Source: Anaerorhabdus sp964386325 (lineage in GTDB: Bacteria > Bacillota_I > Bacilli_A > Erysipelotrichales > Erysipelotrichaceae). From it: 20,670 bases of DNA. The translations under genes were made by a program, and so were the position numbers. The notes below the pieces were generated by a model. It did no database searches, was not told the origin of the DNA, and saw only the letters and a list, made by a program, of their open reading frames with translations. The stretch covers positions 1 to 20,670 of the forward strand of contig CAYLQY010000021.1 of the NCBI GenBank assembly GCA_964386325.1. The letters are read 5' to 3'. Shown piece after piece: positions 7,087-15,257 of the stretch (positions within the stretch are counted from its first letter, which is position 1; each line of letters starts with the position of its first letter).

Positions 7087-7860
7087 ATGAAAAAATTATC
7101 AAATTATACATTCAGCGCTGAAGCAAAAAGAACCATCCACATTATCATTTACATTATTTTCTTGTTTTACTCCATCTACTTAATAGCCCAAGCACCATCA
7201 GTTGCAGTAAAAATAGCATATATCACAATTACAATAATATTCTTGACAATCGCTGTTTTTGCCGAATATTTAGAATACTTATCAGAGAAAGCAATCAAGG
7301 CATTAAATTATGAATGTAACCCTGAGAAAGCGAAAGAAATCTACGATAAACTTCAAAAGTTTGATTTCTTTAAATCATATAAAAATAATCGTATTCTATT
7401 CGATACAATTTATAATCTTGCAATTTATGAACCAAACACCGCAATTAAACTTATTCAAGACAACGATAAATACTTTCGTTTGAATATTGATGCTTTATTG
7501 ATTAGAAATGTTTCTTTATTTATCGCTTATGTTGAAAGCAATAATAAAACACAAGCTAAAAAAGCATACCCTGAAATTATCAAGTTAAAGGGTGCAAAAG
7601 TAAAAGGAAAGAAATTATCACCACTCTATAATTGGGATGAATTAGAAGCACTACATTATTACATTAGCAACGATTTCGATAAAGCTTGTAAAGCTTATAA
7701 AAATGTAAATCCACTCTATATGAACAACAAAGAAAAAACACAATATTATTTATTCTATTATAAGTCATTGTTACAAAACAAAGAAACCGAGGAAGCCAAC
7801 CAAATCAAGCAAGAATTAGATAAGGTATGCAATTTATTGCCCGTCAATAAATTGTGCTAG
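7087..7860 (+). CDS. Two-TM membrane protein with helical-repeat-like cytoplasmic domain, function unknown
   Basis: A 257-residue protein that I cannot assign to a named family. The N-terminus carries two hydrophobic helices (about residues 18-35 and 40-60), beginning IHIIIYIIFLFYSIYLIAQ. The remaining roughly 190 residues are charged and alpha-helical, with TPR-like spacing, for example ALNYECNPEKAKEIYDKLQK and LHYYISNDFDKACKAYKNVN. The ATG at 7087 is chosen over an upstream start at 6967 because of the AGAGGT site 7 bp before it and because the longer form would overlap the control region. The gene ends 9 bp before the DeoR gene, so the two are co-transcribed. A membrane-anchored scaffold or sensor is possible, but nothing in the sequence proves a link to ascorbate. 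Confidence 0.8.
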   Translation: MKKLSNYTFSAEAKRTIHIIIYIIFLFYSIYLIAQAPSVAVKIAYITITIIFLTIAVFAEYLEYLSEKAIKALNYECNPEKAKEIYDKLQKFDFFKSYKNNRILFDTIYNLAIYEPNTAIKLIQDNDKYFRLNIDALLIRNVSLFIAYVESNNKTQAKKAYPEIIKLKGAKVKGKKLSPLYNWDELEALHYYISNDFDKACKAYKNVNPLYMNNKEKTQYYLFYYKSLLQNKETEEANQIKQELDKVCNLLPVNKLC

Positions 7861-7869
7861 GTGAACATT

Positions 7870-8667
7870 ATGAAAGTAAATTATGAAATTGTCCAACAAC
7901 GCCGAGATGACATCATGGTCCTAATTCAAAAGTTAGGTAAGGTCGATGTTGAAACTCTCGCAAAAGAATTCAATACATCCGAAATTACTATCCGTCGGGA
8001 CTTACAGTATTGGGAAGATCGTGGAGCTATTATTCGTTATCATGGTGGAGCTAAGCTTGTTCAACATATGGTTAACCACAATAATACCAACTTTACTAAC
8101 GACCGTTACAAACACGCTATCGCCAAATACGCAGCTCAATTTATCGAAGAAGGAGATACCGTTTTTATTAACACATCTTCTACTGCACTCCTCGTTTTAC
8201 AATACATCCAAAATAAACGAGTTACCGTAATTACAAACAATGCCAAAGCACTACTTATGAAACACGATCCACTCGTTTCTATATTTCTTACTGGAGGAGA
8301 GTTGCGCTTTCCAAAAGAAGCTATGGTTGGAGAATTTTGTCTAAATAATTTAAATCGTGTTACCGCTAATAAGTGTTTTATTGGTTGTAGCGGAATAAGT
8401 ATCGATGATGGTATCACTACCGCCATTCAAAACGAAGTCTCTATCAACGAAACAATGATTAAGCGAACAAACGGTCCTGTATTCGTACTCGCTGACTATA
8501 CAAAAATAGGAATTAAACACAGCTTTATATCTGGACAAGTAACCGAAATCAATCATCTCATTACTGATATAAACGCACCACAAGATATAACTGATGCCAT
8601 CAGTCAATTAGGTGTTAAGATATCTAAACTTAAGCCATTGATTCGCATCGATGACCCACAAGAGTAA
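7870..8667 (+). CDS. DeoR-family transcriptional regulator, probable UlaR-type repressor of the ula operon
   Basis: A 265-residue regulator with an N-terminal winged helix-turn-helix. VDVETLAKEFNTSEITIRRD at 25-44 followed by the RGAIIRYHGGA wing is the DeoR signature. The C-terminal DeoRC sugar-phosphate-binding domain is marked by GDTVFINTSST, VTVITNN, LTGGELR, FIGCSGIS and DYTKIG. E. coli UlaR is also DeoR-family and responds to L-ascorbate-6-P. The divergent ula operon makes the same role likely here, with the palindrome at 6928-6951 as possible target. The ATG at 7870 follows an AGGTGA ribosome site that overlaps the previous stop. A GTG at 7861 is in frame but lacks a ribosome site. A terminator follows directly. 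Confidence 0.9.
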   Translation: MKVNYEIVQQRRDDIMVLIQKLGKVDVETLAKEFNTSEITIRRDLQYWEDRGAIIRYHGGAKLVQHMVNHNNTNFTNDRYKHAIAKYAAQFIEEGDTVFINTSSTALLVLQYIQNKRVTVITNNAKALLMKHDPLVSIFLTGGELRFPKEAMVGEFCLNNLNRVTANKCFIGCSGISIDDGITTAIQNEVSINETMIKRTNGPVFVLADYTKIGIKHSFISGQVTEINHLITDINAPQDITDAISQLGVKISKLKPLIRIDDPQE

Positions 8668-8695
8668 AAATAATCTCATTCGAGATTATTTTTTT
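8668..8695. terminator. Intrinsic terminator after DeoR gene, usable both ways
   Basis: A 10-bp perfect stem, AAATAATCTC at 8668-8677 and GAGATTATTT at 8682-8691 with a 4-nt loop, is followed by a T run on the plus strand. The other strand also has a short U-rich tail, so it can serve the convergent DUF3788 gene. Confidence 0.88.
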
Positions 8696-8718
8696 ATAAA
8701 AGCGATTTACAACAAAAC

Positions 8719-9138
8719 TTATTTATGCATTTTTATCTCCACTAGCTTATTTATCACATCTACATCTGCCTTTGTATTTACATCTATCATGAATGATCGA
8801 CCTTCCATGTAAGCCTTCGCATCTAGAATAAGTGTAATAACTGACCTAGGTAAATCTGAATCTTTAGTTAGCGTAATCATTTTTTCACCAAAAACAAAGT
8901 TTATCTTGAAATAATTATCTAATGGAATAAGATATAACAACGTTTGTTTTCCACTCTTCAGCACTAGTGTCCAACCAGCTGCTTTACTATAAAACTTCCA
9001 CTCTTCTTGGATATTCTCATCTATTGCAAGAAGTTGTTTTTTAATACTATTCCATAACTCTATCCGACCACATAATGCATCAGCCAACATGTTCTCATTG
9101 GGCTGAATTGCTTTTTCTCCAAATATACTTAATGACAT
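8719..9138 (-). CDS. DUF3788-like small protein, function unknown
   Basis: A 139-residue soluble protein resembling the DUF3788 group. Seen features are the opening FGEKAIQPNENMLADALCGRIELWNSI, the EEWKFYSKAAGWTLVLKSGKQTLLYLIP core near residues 45-72, and a GEKMITL strand. DUF3788 proteins have no established biochemical role. The Gly-Trp and charged core suggests a small-molecule or protein-binding domain, which is inference. A GGAG ribosome site precedes the ATG. It converges with the DeoR gene and is probably transcribed alone; the 121 bp between it and yaaA show no clear promoter. Confidence 0.8.
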   Translation of the reverse strand: MSLSIFGEKAIQPNENMLADALCGRIELWNSIKKQLLAIDENIQEEWKFYSKAAGWTLVLKSGKQTLLYLIPLDNYFKINFVFGEKMITLTKDSDLPRSVITLILDAKAYMEGRSFMIDVNTKADVDVINKLVEIKMHK

Positions 9139-9259
9139 TATTTTTCTCCTATCATTTCTCGCTTAAATTGATGCTCATTTAAAACATCCATATTATCTTA
9201 AAATCATACCATCTATACTATGCCATCTTCTGTCATATATTTTTGCAAATAATAATATT

Positions 9260-9997
9260 TCATTCTTTTATGAATACAAATTCATATTCATTTGATAATT
9301 CTGAATTAAACCTAAATCCATTTTCTTTAAACTGTTTTATTCCTGATTTACTTTTAATATTGTTAGAAGCCAAATACCGTACCATTGCACCTCTAGCCAT
9401 TTTCGCAAGTGTTCCCTTAACAATAACTTTATTGTCTTTAAGTTCACCAAATATACAAGTAATCATTTTCGTCTTCAAATGTTTTTCAACAGCATCACTG
9501 TATTCTTTTGAAGCTAAGTTTAAAATAAAGTCTTTCTCATTATTTAATTCTTCAGCAATTTTTGTCCCCCAAAAATCATATAACGTTTTATATTTCTTAT
9601 GATTTATTTTTGCTTGCATCTCTAAACGATACTGAATAACACTATCTGTTGGTTTCAACATACCGTATAAACCACTAAGTATAACTAAATTTTCATTTAC
9701 ATAGTTCCATTCCTCATCCGTAAAGACATGTGGTGCCATCGACTGGTATTGTAACCCTTGATAAGTAACAAGAGCCATCATCTTAGATTGTTCTATGTTG
9801 TTGGTATGAAATCTTTCATGATTCAATGTAACGAGTTGATCATTACATTTTAATATCTTCTTTAATTCACTTTTTGAACATGATTTCATATATTGATGAA
9901 GCTCTTTCGCCTCACTTAAAAAAAGCGGCGAGGTAGTTGGATTAAATTCGTCGCTTGTATCAATCATTTTCTTTGCTGGAGAAATAATTATTTTCAT
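9260..9997 (-). CDS. yaaA: Peroxide stress protein YaaA
   Basis: A 245-residue protein of the YaaA (DUF328/UPF0246) family, the usual length. The hallmark opening MKIIISPAKKM and the internal motifs YQGLQYQSM, LSGLYGMLKPTD, YRLEMQ and LYDFWG are all present. In E. coli YaaA limits free intracellular iron and protects DNA and proteins during hydrogen peroxide stress; it has a DNA-binding helix-hairpin-helix fold. An AGGTGA ribosome site precedes the ATG at 9997. It is divergent from the acyltransferase gene with 125 bp between. No PerR-type box was recognised there. Confidence 0.95.
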   Translation of the reverse strand: MKIIISPAKKMIDTSDEFNPTTSPLFLSEAKELHQYMKSCSKSELKKILKCNDQLVTLNHERFHTNNIEQSKMMALVTYQGLQYQSMAPHVFTDEEWNYVNENLVILSGLYGMLKPTDSVIQYRLEMQAKINHKKYKTLYDFWGTKIAEELNNEKDFILNLASKEYSDAVEKHLKTKMITCIFGELKDNKVIVKGTLAKMARGAMVRYLASNNIKSKSGIKQFKENGFRFNSELSNEYEFVFIKE

Positions 9998-10099
9998 TTT
10001 ATCACCTTTTTTATTTTACCATAAGTTTAACGAAAACTCTTTACGCAATAAATTTAACTCCAATATTATTCAAAGTGTTTAGCATTATTAAATTTGTAG

Positions 10100-10105
10100 T
10101 ATAAT
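10100..10105 (+). promoter_or_regulatory. Candidate -10 element of the acyltransferase gene
   Basis: A consensus TATAAT lies 18 bp upstream of the ATG at 10123, with the ribosome site GAGGT at 10112-10116 following. No good -35 hexamer is visible at 16-18 bp spacing, so the promoter is partial evidence only. Confidence 0.5.
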
Positions 10106-10122
10106 AGTTTCGAGGTAATCAA

Positions 10123-11124
10123 ATGAAGAAAAATTATAACGCCATAGACTTGATGAAATTCGTTTCAGCTTTCTTGGTTATTCTAGTACATACATATCCT
10201 TTTTATACTAGCGTTCCTACTCTTGGATTTATTACAAGTAACATTGTTGGTAGGGTCGTAATTCCATTCTTTTTTATCGCGGCTGGATACTTCTTTCAAA
10301 AGGGAAATCCAACACCAGAACGTTTTAAAAAGTATGTATTCAAGCTTGTTAAGCTTTATTTAATTTGGAGTATCCTCTATATACCACTAGGAATTCACTT
10401 ACTGAATGGTTATATGGAAATGACTCCGGTGCTTTGGGCGGCAGGTTCATTTTTAGCGCTTGTTAATTTTGGCACTTATTTTCACTTATGGTATATGGCA
10501 GCACTTATCTTCGCTATTGTATTCTGTTATTTCTACTTAAAGAAATTTTCAATTAAATCCCTATTAATTTTAGGGGCTATCTTATTTACTCTTGGATGTC
10601 TTGAAACCTATTATGGTTTCATTCCTGAAGGAATGATTAAGCAAGGTTTTAATATCTATCTTGCACTATTCTTTACGACTCGAAATGGTCTTTTCTTTGG
10701 AATTTTATTTGTATCCATGGGAATGTTTATTGCCAAAAATAATATCCAAGACAAAGTCAAAAAGCCTTGGATATTCTCAGGAATATTCTTTATTGCATTA
10801 TGTGTTGAAGCATTCGCTATACGCTCACTCGGATCAGCTATTGATTACAACTTTTATTTCATGGTGGTACCTTTTAGTTTCTTCTGGTTTATCACTCTTG
10901 CGACGACTCAACTCAAATGGAAATGGAATTTCGCTGATTTACGCGAGTATAGTGTAATCATTTATTTCAGCCATGGTATTTTCCTAGAATTAATCCCTAT
11001 ACTTCTTAATTTATTTCATATTGGATTTTATTTCGATAGTGGTATCTTCCGACTTATCTCAGTTCTTATACCTACTTTACTTCTTTCCTACATCATCAAA
11101 CATTATATTCCATTCTTAAGATAA
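10123..11124 (+). CDS. Acyltransferase-3 family membrane protein
   Basis: A 333-residue integral membrane protein with about ten hydrophobic helices, typical of acyltransferase family 3 (OatA/WecH-like membrane domain). Seen features: the first helix AIDLMKFVSAFLVILVHTYPF with the conserved His23, FFFIAAGYFF near 51-60, a basic loop RFKKYVFKLVKLYLIW, and the late helix segment YSVIIYFSHGIFLELI. These proteins move an acyl group, usually acetyl, onto a cell-surface glycan or lipid across the membrane. No extracytoplasmic SGNH domain is fused. The substrate cannot be read from the sequence, and no glycan genes are adjacent. It is a single-gene unit between a candidate -10 and its own terminator. 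Confidence 0.87.
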   Translation: MKKNYNAIDLMKFVSAFLVILVHTYPFYTSVPTLGFITSNIVGRVVIPFFFIAAGYFFQKGNPTPERFKKYVFKLVKLYLIWSILYIPLGIHLLNGYMEMTPVLWAAGSFLALVNFGTYFHLWYMAALIFAIVFCYFYLKKFSIKSLLILGAILFTLGCLETYYGFIPEGMIKQGFNIYLALFFTTRNGLFFGILFVSMGMFIAKNNIQDKVKKPWIFSGIFFIALCVEAFAIRSLGSAIDYNFYFMVVPFSFFWFITLATTQLKWKWNFADLREYSVIIYFSHGIFLELIPILLNLFHIGFYFDSGIFRLISVLIPTLLLSYIIKHYIPFLR

Positions 11125-11145
11125 GCAACTGCTTATCTTTTATTT
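11118..11145 (+). terminator. Intrinsic terminator of acyltransferase gene
   Basis: AAGATAAGC at 11118-11126 pairs with GCTTATCTT at 11131-11139 around a 4-nt loop, followed by TTATTTT. The stem includes the stop codon. Confidence 0.85.
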
Positions 11146-11146
11146 T

Positions 11147-11176
11147 AAAAAAAGACAAATATTTTCTATCTGTCTT
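11147..11176 (-). terminator. Intrinsic terminator of GNAT-M42-AEC operon
   Basis: On the minus strand a 10-bp stem with one G-U pair (11167-11176 against 11152-11161, 5-nt loop) is followed by a run of seven T. It begins 2 bp after the permease stop codon. Confidence 0.88.
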
Positions 11177-11177
11177 G

Positions 11178-12092
11178 TTACCAAATCATTTGCGCAAGTA
11201 TTGTTACTAATGGAATAGTCACAATACAAGCTAGCGTTGTGAATGAAATCATATGTGCTGCGCTGGTGTAGTTATAGCCAAAGCGTTGTGCAAGTATCGC
11301 CAAAGTATTTGCGCTTGGAACACTATTCACAACCAATACAATTAATTTTAGTGTCATGTATTCATTTGGAATAAATTTTAAGAATAAAATAGTTAGTAAT
11401 GGTATAACTAATAATCGATTCATTGCGACTATATAATACTTTTTACTTGTGAATAATTTAAAGATGGAATCTTTCGCAAGATACGTTCCTAATACAATCA
11501 TACTTAACGGTGTATTCATTGAACCAATACTTTTGAATACATCCACGACAATTACAGGTAATTCTAATGGTGTACAATACAACAACAATCCAATAATAAC
11601 AGCTATTGTATTGGGATTCATTAATACTTTTTTTATTGACACTTCTTTCTTATCATTTGTCATTAAATAAATTCCGTATGTCCATACAAGAATAATAAAT
11701 GTGACAACATAAGCACTTAAATAAAACACTGCATCTTGTCCAAACATTGCGACAATAATAGGAATACCTATAAACGATGCATTTGAAAAGATACATGCAA
11801 ACTTTTCTAGAATTTGTTCCTTCTTATATACAATACCAGCATAAACAATACCTATTGCAATTGCGCCAATACTTAACGCAAACGCTATCCCTAAATATTG
11901 AAATTCTTGAATATTAAATTCACGAATAAAGGACGTCACCAGTACACTTGGAATAACATACATTAATAAGAAATTACCTAGTTGTTTGACAACTTCATCA
12001 TCAAACAATTTTTTCTTATATAAATAATAACCCACGCCCATCAACATGAACATTTTGAGTATTTGAAGTAATAACGGTAATAGTATATCCAT
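11178..12092 (-). CDS. AEC family transporter (auxin efflux carrier-like permease)
   Basis: A 304-residue membrane protein with about ten transmembrane helices in two inverted halves, the standard AEC layout. Family features seen are GVGYYLYKKKLFDDEVVKQLGNFLLMYVIPSVLVTSF near 19-55, NASFIGIPIIVAMFG near 103-117, and TPLSMIVLGTYLAKD near 193-207. AEC carriers move organic acids or amino-acid-like substrates; the direction and substrate here are unknown. Its ATG lies 2 bp after the stop of the M42 peptidase gene and has no good Shine-Dalgarno, so translation probably depends on coupling to that gene. This ties the carrier to peptide turnover, as inference. Confidence 0.9.
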   Translation of the reverse strand: MDILLPLLLQILKMFMLMGVGYYLYKKKLFDDEVVKQLGNFLLMYVIPSVLVTSFIREFNIQEFQYLGIAFALSIGAIAIGIVYAGIVYKKEQILEKFACIFSNASFIGIPIIVAMFGQDAVFYLSAYVVTFIILVWTYGIYLMTNDKKEVSIKKVLMNPNTIAVIIGLLLYCTPLELPVIVVDVFKSIGSMNTPLSMIVLGTYLAKDSIFKLFTSKKYYIVAMNRLLVIPLLTILFLKFIPNEYMTLKLIVLVVNSVPSANTLAILAQRFGYNYTSAAHMISFTTLACIVTIPLVTILAQMIW

Positions 12093-12094
12093 GC

Positions 12095-13126
12095 TTATTG
12101 TTTGATATATTCAAGAACCAGTTTAACGCTAGATTCAACTGCTTGAATATGACTTCTTTCCATTCCGTGGCTTGCATGCACACCTGGTCCAATTAAGGCA
12201 CCACGTATATTATTAGATGAACTTAATGCGGTTGATACATCTGATCCATACATTGGATAAATATCAACTGCATAACTTAGTTTTTCTTTTTTTGCAATTT
12301 CAATTAATTTATTTGTCATTTCATAATCATATGGACCACTGCTATCTTTTGCGCAAATAGATACATCATATTCAGTACATGCAAGATCTAAACCAATACA
12401 TCCCATATCAACACCAAGCAATTCTTGAATATCGCTAGGAATCCATGAACCGCCATGACCCACTTCCTCATAAACTGTAATCATAAAATACGTTTTCTTT
12501 GCAGGTACAATTTTATTTGTTGCCATTGACTCGAGAACACTAAACAAAATAGCGACACTTAGTTTATCATCCAAGAATCTTGATTTAATAAATCCACTTT
12601 TGGTAATTTCAGTTTTTGTATCAATCGCAATGAAATCGCCATTGCATATACCTAATTTTTCTACGTCTTCTTTTGTTTTCACGATTTCATCAATACGAAT
12701 TTCCATTGTATCTTGATCACGCTGTAAAGTGCTCGCATCTTTATATACATGAATACTTGGTGATGTACTTAATATTGTTCCAGTAAATACTTTTCCTTCA
12801 CGGGTATAAATACGGCAATATTCGCCATCTAATGTGTTCATAATCGGTCCACCAACTTTTGTAACCGCTAGTTTTCCATCACTTTTGATTGAACGCACCA
12901 TCAAACCCAATGTATCTGCATGTGCACACACTCCGCGTGCACCTTCTTTTTTCTTTCCTTGCACTTCGATAATTAAATTACCTTTTTGTGTTAGTGAAGT
13001 TTTGTAGCCTAAACGTTCTGCTTCTTTTTTCAAGAAATCTACCGCATGAAAAGTAAATCCTGAAGGACTATCAATCTTGAGGATTTTTTCCGCAATATCA
13101 AGTGTGTACTTTTTATTGAATTTCAT
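12095..13126 (-). CDS. M42 family metalloaminopeptidase
   Basis: A 343-residue cytoplasmic peptidase of the M42 (glutamyl/deblocking aminopeptidase, FrvX) family with two metal sites. Seen ligands are His69 in CAHADTLG, Asp187 in FLDDKLS, the Glu220-Glu221 pair in VYEEVGHGG, Asp247 in GLDLA, and a C-terminal His in HASHGMERSH (320 or 326). M42 enzymes form large dodecamers and trim N-terminal residues from short peptides. An M42 sub-branch with a MERSH-like C-terminus is common in Bacillota and its exact specificity is unknown to me. GGAG precedes the ATG. It overlaps the GNAT gene by 14 bp and is followed after 2 bp by the AEC carrier. Confidence 0.9.
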   Translation of the reverse strand: MKFNKKYTLDIAEKILKIDSPSGFTFHAVDFLKKEAERLGYKTSLTQKGNLIIEVQGKKKEGARGVCAHADTLGLMVRSIKSDGKLAVTKVGGPIMNTLDGEYCRIYTREGKVFTGTILSTSPSIHVYKDASTLQRDQDTMEIRIDEIVKTKEDVEKLGICNGDFIAIDTKTEITKSGFIKSRFLDDKLSVAILFSVLESMATNKIVPAKKTYFMITVYEEVGHGGSWIPSDIQELLGVDMGCIGLDLACTEYDVSICAKDSSGPYDYEMTNKLIEIAKKEKLSYAVDIYPMYGSDVSTALSSSNNIRGALIGPGVHASHGMERSHIQAVESSVKLVLEYIKQ

Positions 13127-13628
13127 TTTCTATCTCCTTCTCATAAGCAATTCTAGGGGCATTATCCATAACATAAACAATACCACATTGCTTAAACCCG
13201 TTTTTCTCAATGCATCTACGCATCGAACTATTTTTCTCATGCGTATCAACTCTTATATAGTTTACACCATTACGGCATGCTTGTAACTGTGCAAAATCGA
13301 AAAAGTGATTAGCTAAACCTTTTCCTTTATACGCTGGATCAATCGCTATTCGATGAATGACTGCATATGGTTTATCCGCTAACCATTGTCCATCTATCTT
13401 CTTATAATATTTATCTTCTTCAAAAGATATCATGCAAGAGCCGACAATCCTTCCTTCGTCAATCATGACATAATTATGACCACTTTCAATGTCATTGCTT
13501 ATTACTTCGCTATTAGGATATCCATTTTGCCATTGTGGTACATCTTGTTGCTTTAAGTACGCTTGTGCATATTGAATAATCTTATAGATTTCTTCTTTAT
13601 CTTTTAGTTCAGCTTTTCTTATTTCCAT
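13113..13628 (-). CDS. GNAT family N-acetyltransferase
   Basis: A 171-residue single-domain GNAT enzyme that would transfer acetyl from acetyl-CoA to an amine, perhaps an amino acid, peptide or protein N-terminus. Motif A for CoA binding is visible as VIHRIAIDPAYKGKGLANHFF near 90-110 (consensus R/Q-x-x-G-x-G/A). Motif B follows as IRVDTHEKNSSMRRCIEKNGF near 124-144, which positions the acetyl-CoA pantetheine arm. It is the first gene of a three-gene operon with M42 peptidase and AEC carrier. AGGAG precedes the ATG and an extended -10 promoter lies about 27 bp upstream. The acceptor substrate is unknown. Confidence 0.92.
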   Translation of the reverse strand: MEIRKAELKDKEEIYKIIQYAQAYLKQQDVPQWQNGYPNSEVISNDIESGHNYVMIDEGRIVGSCMISFEEDKYYKKIDGQWLADKPYAVIHRIAIDPAYKGKGLANHFFDFAQLQACRNGVNYIRVDTHEKNSSMRRCIEKNGFKQCGIVYVMDNAPRIAYEKEIENEIQ

Positions 13629-13654
13629 AATTATCTCCTGCTTAATCGGTTTTA

Positions 13655-13663
13655 ATTATATCA
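13655..13663 (-). promoter_or_regulatory. Extended -10 promoter of GNAT-M42-AEC operon
   Basis: The minus strand reads TGATATAAT, a full TGN-TATAAT extended -10, ending 27 bp before the GNAT start codon. No good -35 is seen, which extended -10 promoters tolerate. Confidence 0.65.
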
Positions 13664-13680
13664 AACTTTCACCATTTAAA

Positions 13681-13719
13681 TAGAAAAGAAGAAGCAATTT
13701 CTTTTGAAATTACTTCTTC
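13681..13719 (-). terminator. Intrinsic terminator of amino-sugar PTS operon
   Basis: A 14-bp stem with one G-U pair (13706-13719 against 13688-13701, 4-nt loop) is followed on the minus strand by TTTTCTATTT. It lies about 20 bp after the IIBC stop codon. Confidence 0.87.
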
Positions 13720-13737
13720 CATGACTAACTATTTATT

Positions 13738-15246
13738 TTAATCATCAATTCCTAGTACTTCTACGATGATATTTTTATAAAGAATTGCTTTGGCACCATA
13801 AATGGCTTGAATTCCACCACTTACTTCTAAAACATCAGTTGCCCCAATCTTTTTCAATACATCTTTTTTAACTTTTCCAACATCTTTTACAGATACTCTT
13901 AAGCGTGTGATACATGCATCAACATCTTCAATATTCTCAGCACCACCTAGTGCTTCAATGATGAGAATCGCTTCTTCTTTCAATGTATCTTTTGTTGTAA
14001 TTTTAATTTCTTCATTGTCATCAATCATATCATCATCACCACGACCTGGTGTTGCGATATTGAATTTTGTAATACAGAATCTGAATATACCATAATACAA
14101 GAATGACCATGCAATACCTAAAGGAATTTGAATCATCCAGTTTGTAAATGCGTTACCTTGTAATACTCCGAATAAAGTAAAGTCAATTACCCCTCCTGAG
14201 AATGTATTTCCAATCGCAATATTTAAAATATCTGCGATAAAGAATGATACACCATCTAAGAATGCATGAATTACATATAACCATGGAGCAACAAAGAGGA
14301 ACATGAATTCAATTGGTTCAGTAATACCTGTAATAAAACTTGTTAAAGCAACACCAATAAATAATCCTTTGTATTTATTTCTACGATCTTTTGGAACACA
14401 GTGATACATTGCTAAACATGCTGCTGGTAAACCAAACATCATTGTAGAGAAACGTCCTGCAAAGAAACGTGTACCTTCAGTAAATAAACCAACATGTGCT
14501 GGATCTGCAAGTTGTGCGAAGAAAATCTTTTGAGCTCCTTCTACCATAACTCCCGCAACCATTTCAGTACCACCAAGTGCTGTGTACCAGAACATTGGAT
14601 AAATCATATGGTGTAATCCAACAGCGCCACATAAACGCATTAGGAAACCATAGAAGAATGTTCCTATTGGACCAGCTTTTGAAATAACATCCCCTGTGCT
14701 AATTAATAAGTTTTGGAATGGCGGCCATACAAGGAAGAAGATAGCTCCTACAAAAATCGCCGCAAATGATGTAACAATTGGTACAAATCGTGAACCACCG
14801 AAGAAACCTAAAGCGGATGGTAATTGAATGTTTTGATATCTATTGTGTAACCAAACAGCTACACTTCCAATGAAAATCGCACCGACTACTCCTGTATCAA
14901 TTGGATTTCCACCTGGATTAAAAATTGCCAATAATGAACCAATGGATGCATTCATCACTAAGAAACCTACAACCCCCGCAAGCGCTGCTGTTCCTTTATC
15001 TCTTTTAGCTAAACCAATACATAAACCGATACATAATAATAATGCTAGATTTGCGAATACAATATTCCCAGCGCCACTCATTACTTGGAAAATAGCTTGT
15101 AAGAATGGAACATTAAGAACAGGATAAGCCGCAATCGTTGTTGGGTTTGATAACGCTCCACCAATACCTAGTAGTAATCCAGCTGCAGGCAAGATTGCTA
15201 TCGGTAGCATGAATGCTTTACCAATTTTTTGTAATGTTTTAAACAT
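13738..15246 (-). CDS. PTS IIBC transporter, glucose/N-acetylglucosamine family; probable amino-sugar substrate
   Basis: A 502-residue fusion with an N-terminal IIC membrane domain (about residues 1-390) and a C-terminal IIB domain (about 425-502). IIC hallmarks are LPIAILPAAGLLLGIGGAL near 14-32, the GLHHMIYPMFWY segment in the substrate region, and FITGITEPIEFMFLF. The phosphorylated Cys445 is in DACITRLRVSV. The protein lacks a IIA domain, which is supplied by the first gene of the operon. Pairing with NanE suggests it imports N-acetylmannosamine, or a related amino sugar, as the 6-phosphate. Glucose or maltose cannot be excluded from motifs alone. A GGAGG ribosome site lies 12 bp after nanE. 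Confidence 0.93.
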   Translation of the reverse strand: MFKTLQKIGKAFMLPIAILPAAGLLLGIGGALSNPTTIAAYPVLNVPFLQAIFQVMSGAGNIVFANLALLLCIGLCIGLAKRDKGTAALAGVVGFLVMNASIGSLLAIFNPGGNPIDTGVVGAIFIGSVAVWLHNRYQNIQLPSALGFFGGSRFVPIVTSFAAIFVGAIFFLVWPPFQNLLISTGDVISKAGPIGTFFYGFLMRLCGAVGLHHMIYPMFWYTALGGTEMVAGVMVEGAQKIFFAQLADPAHVGLFTEGTRFFAGRFSTMMFGLPAACLAMYHCVPKDRRNKYKGLFIGVALTSFITGITEPIEFMFLFVAPWLYVIHAFLDGVSFFIADILNIAIGNTFSGGVIDFTLFGVLQGNAFTNWMIQIPLGIAWSFLYYGIFRFCITKFNIATPGRGDDDMIDDNEEIKITTKDTLKEEAILIIEALGGAENIEDVDACITRLRVSVKDVGKVKKDVLKKIGATDVLEVSGGIQAIYGAKAILYKNIIVEVLGIDD

Positions 15247-15257
15247 CGTTATCCTCC

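Noticed and set aside
9243..9602. Plus-strand frame of 119 codons over yaaA
   Set aside because: Antisense to the well-supported yaaA; its hydrophobic Ser/Phe/Leu-rich composition is typical of a shadow.
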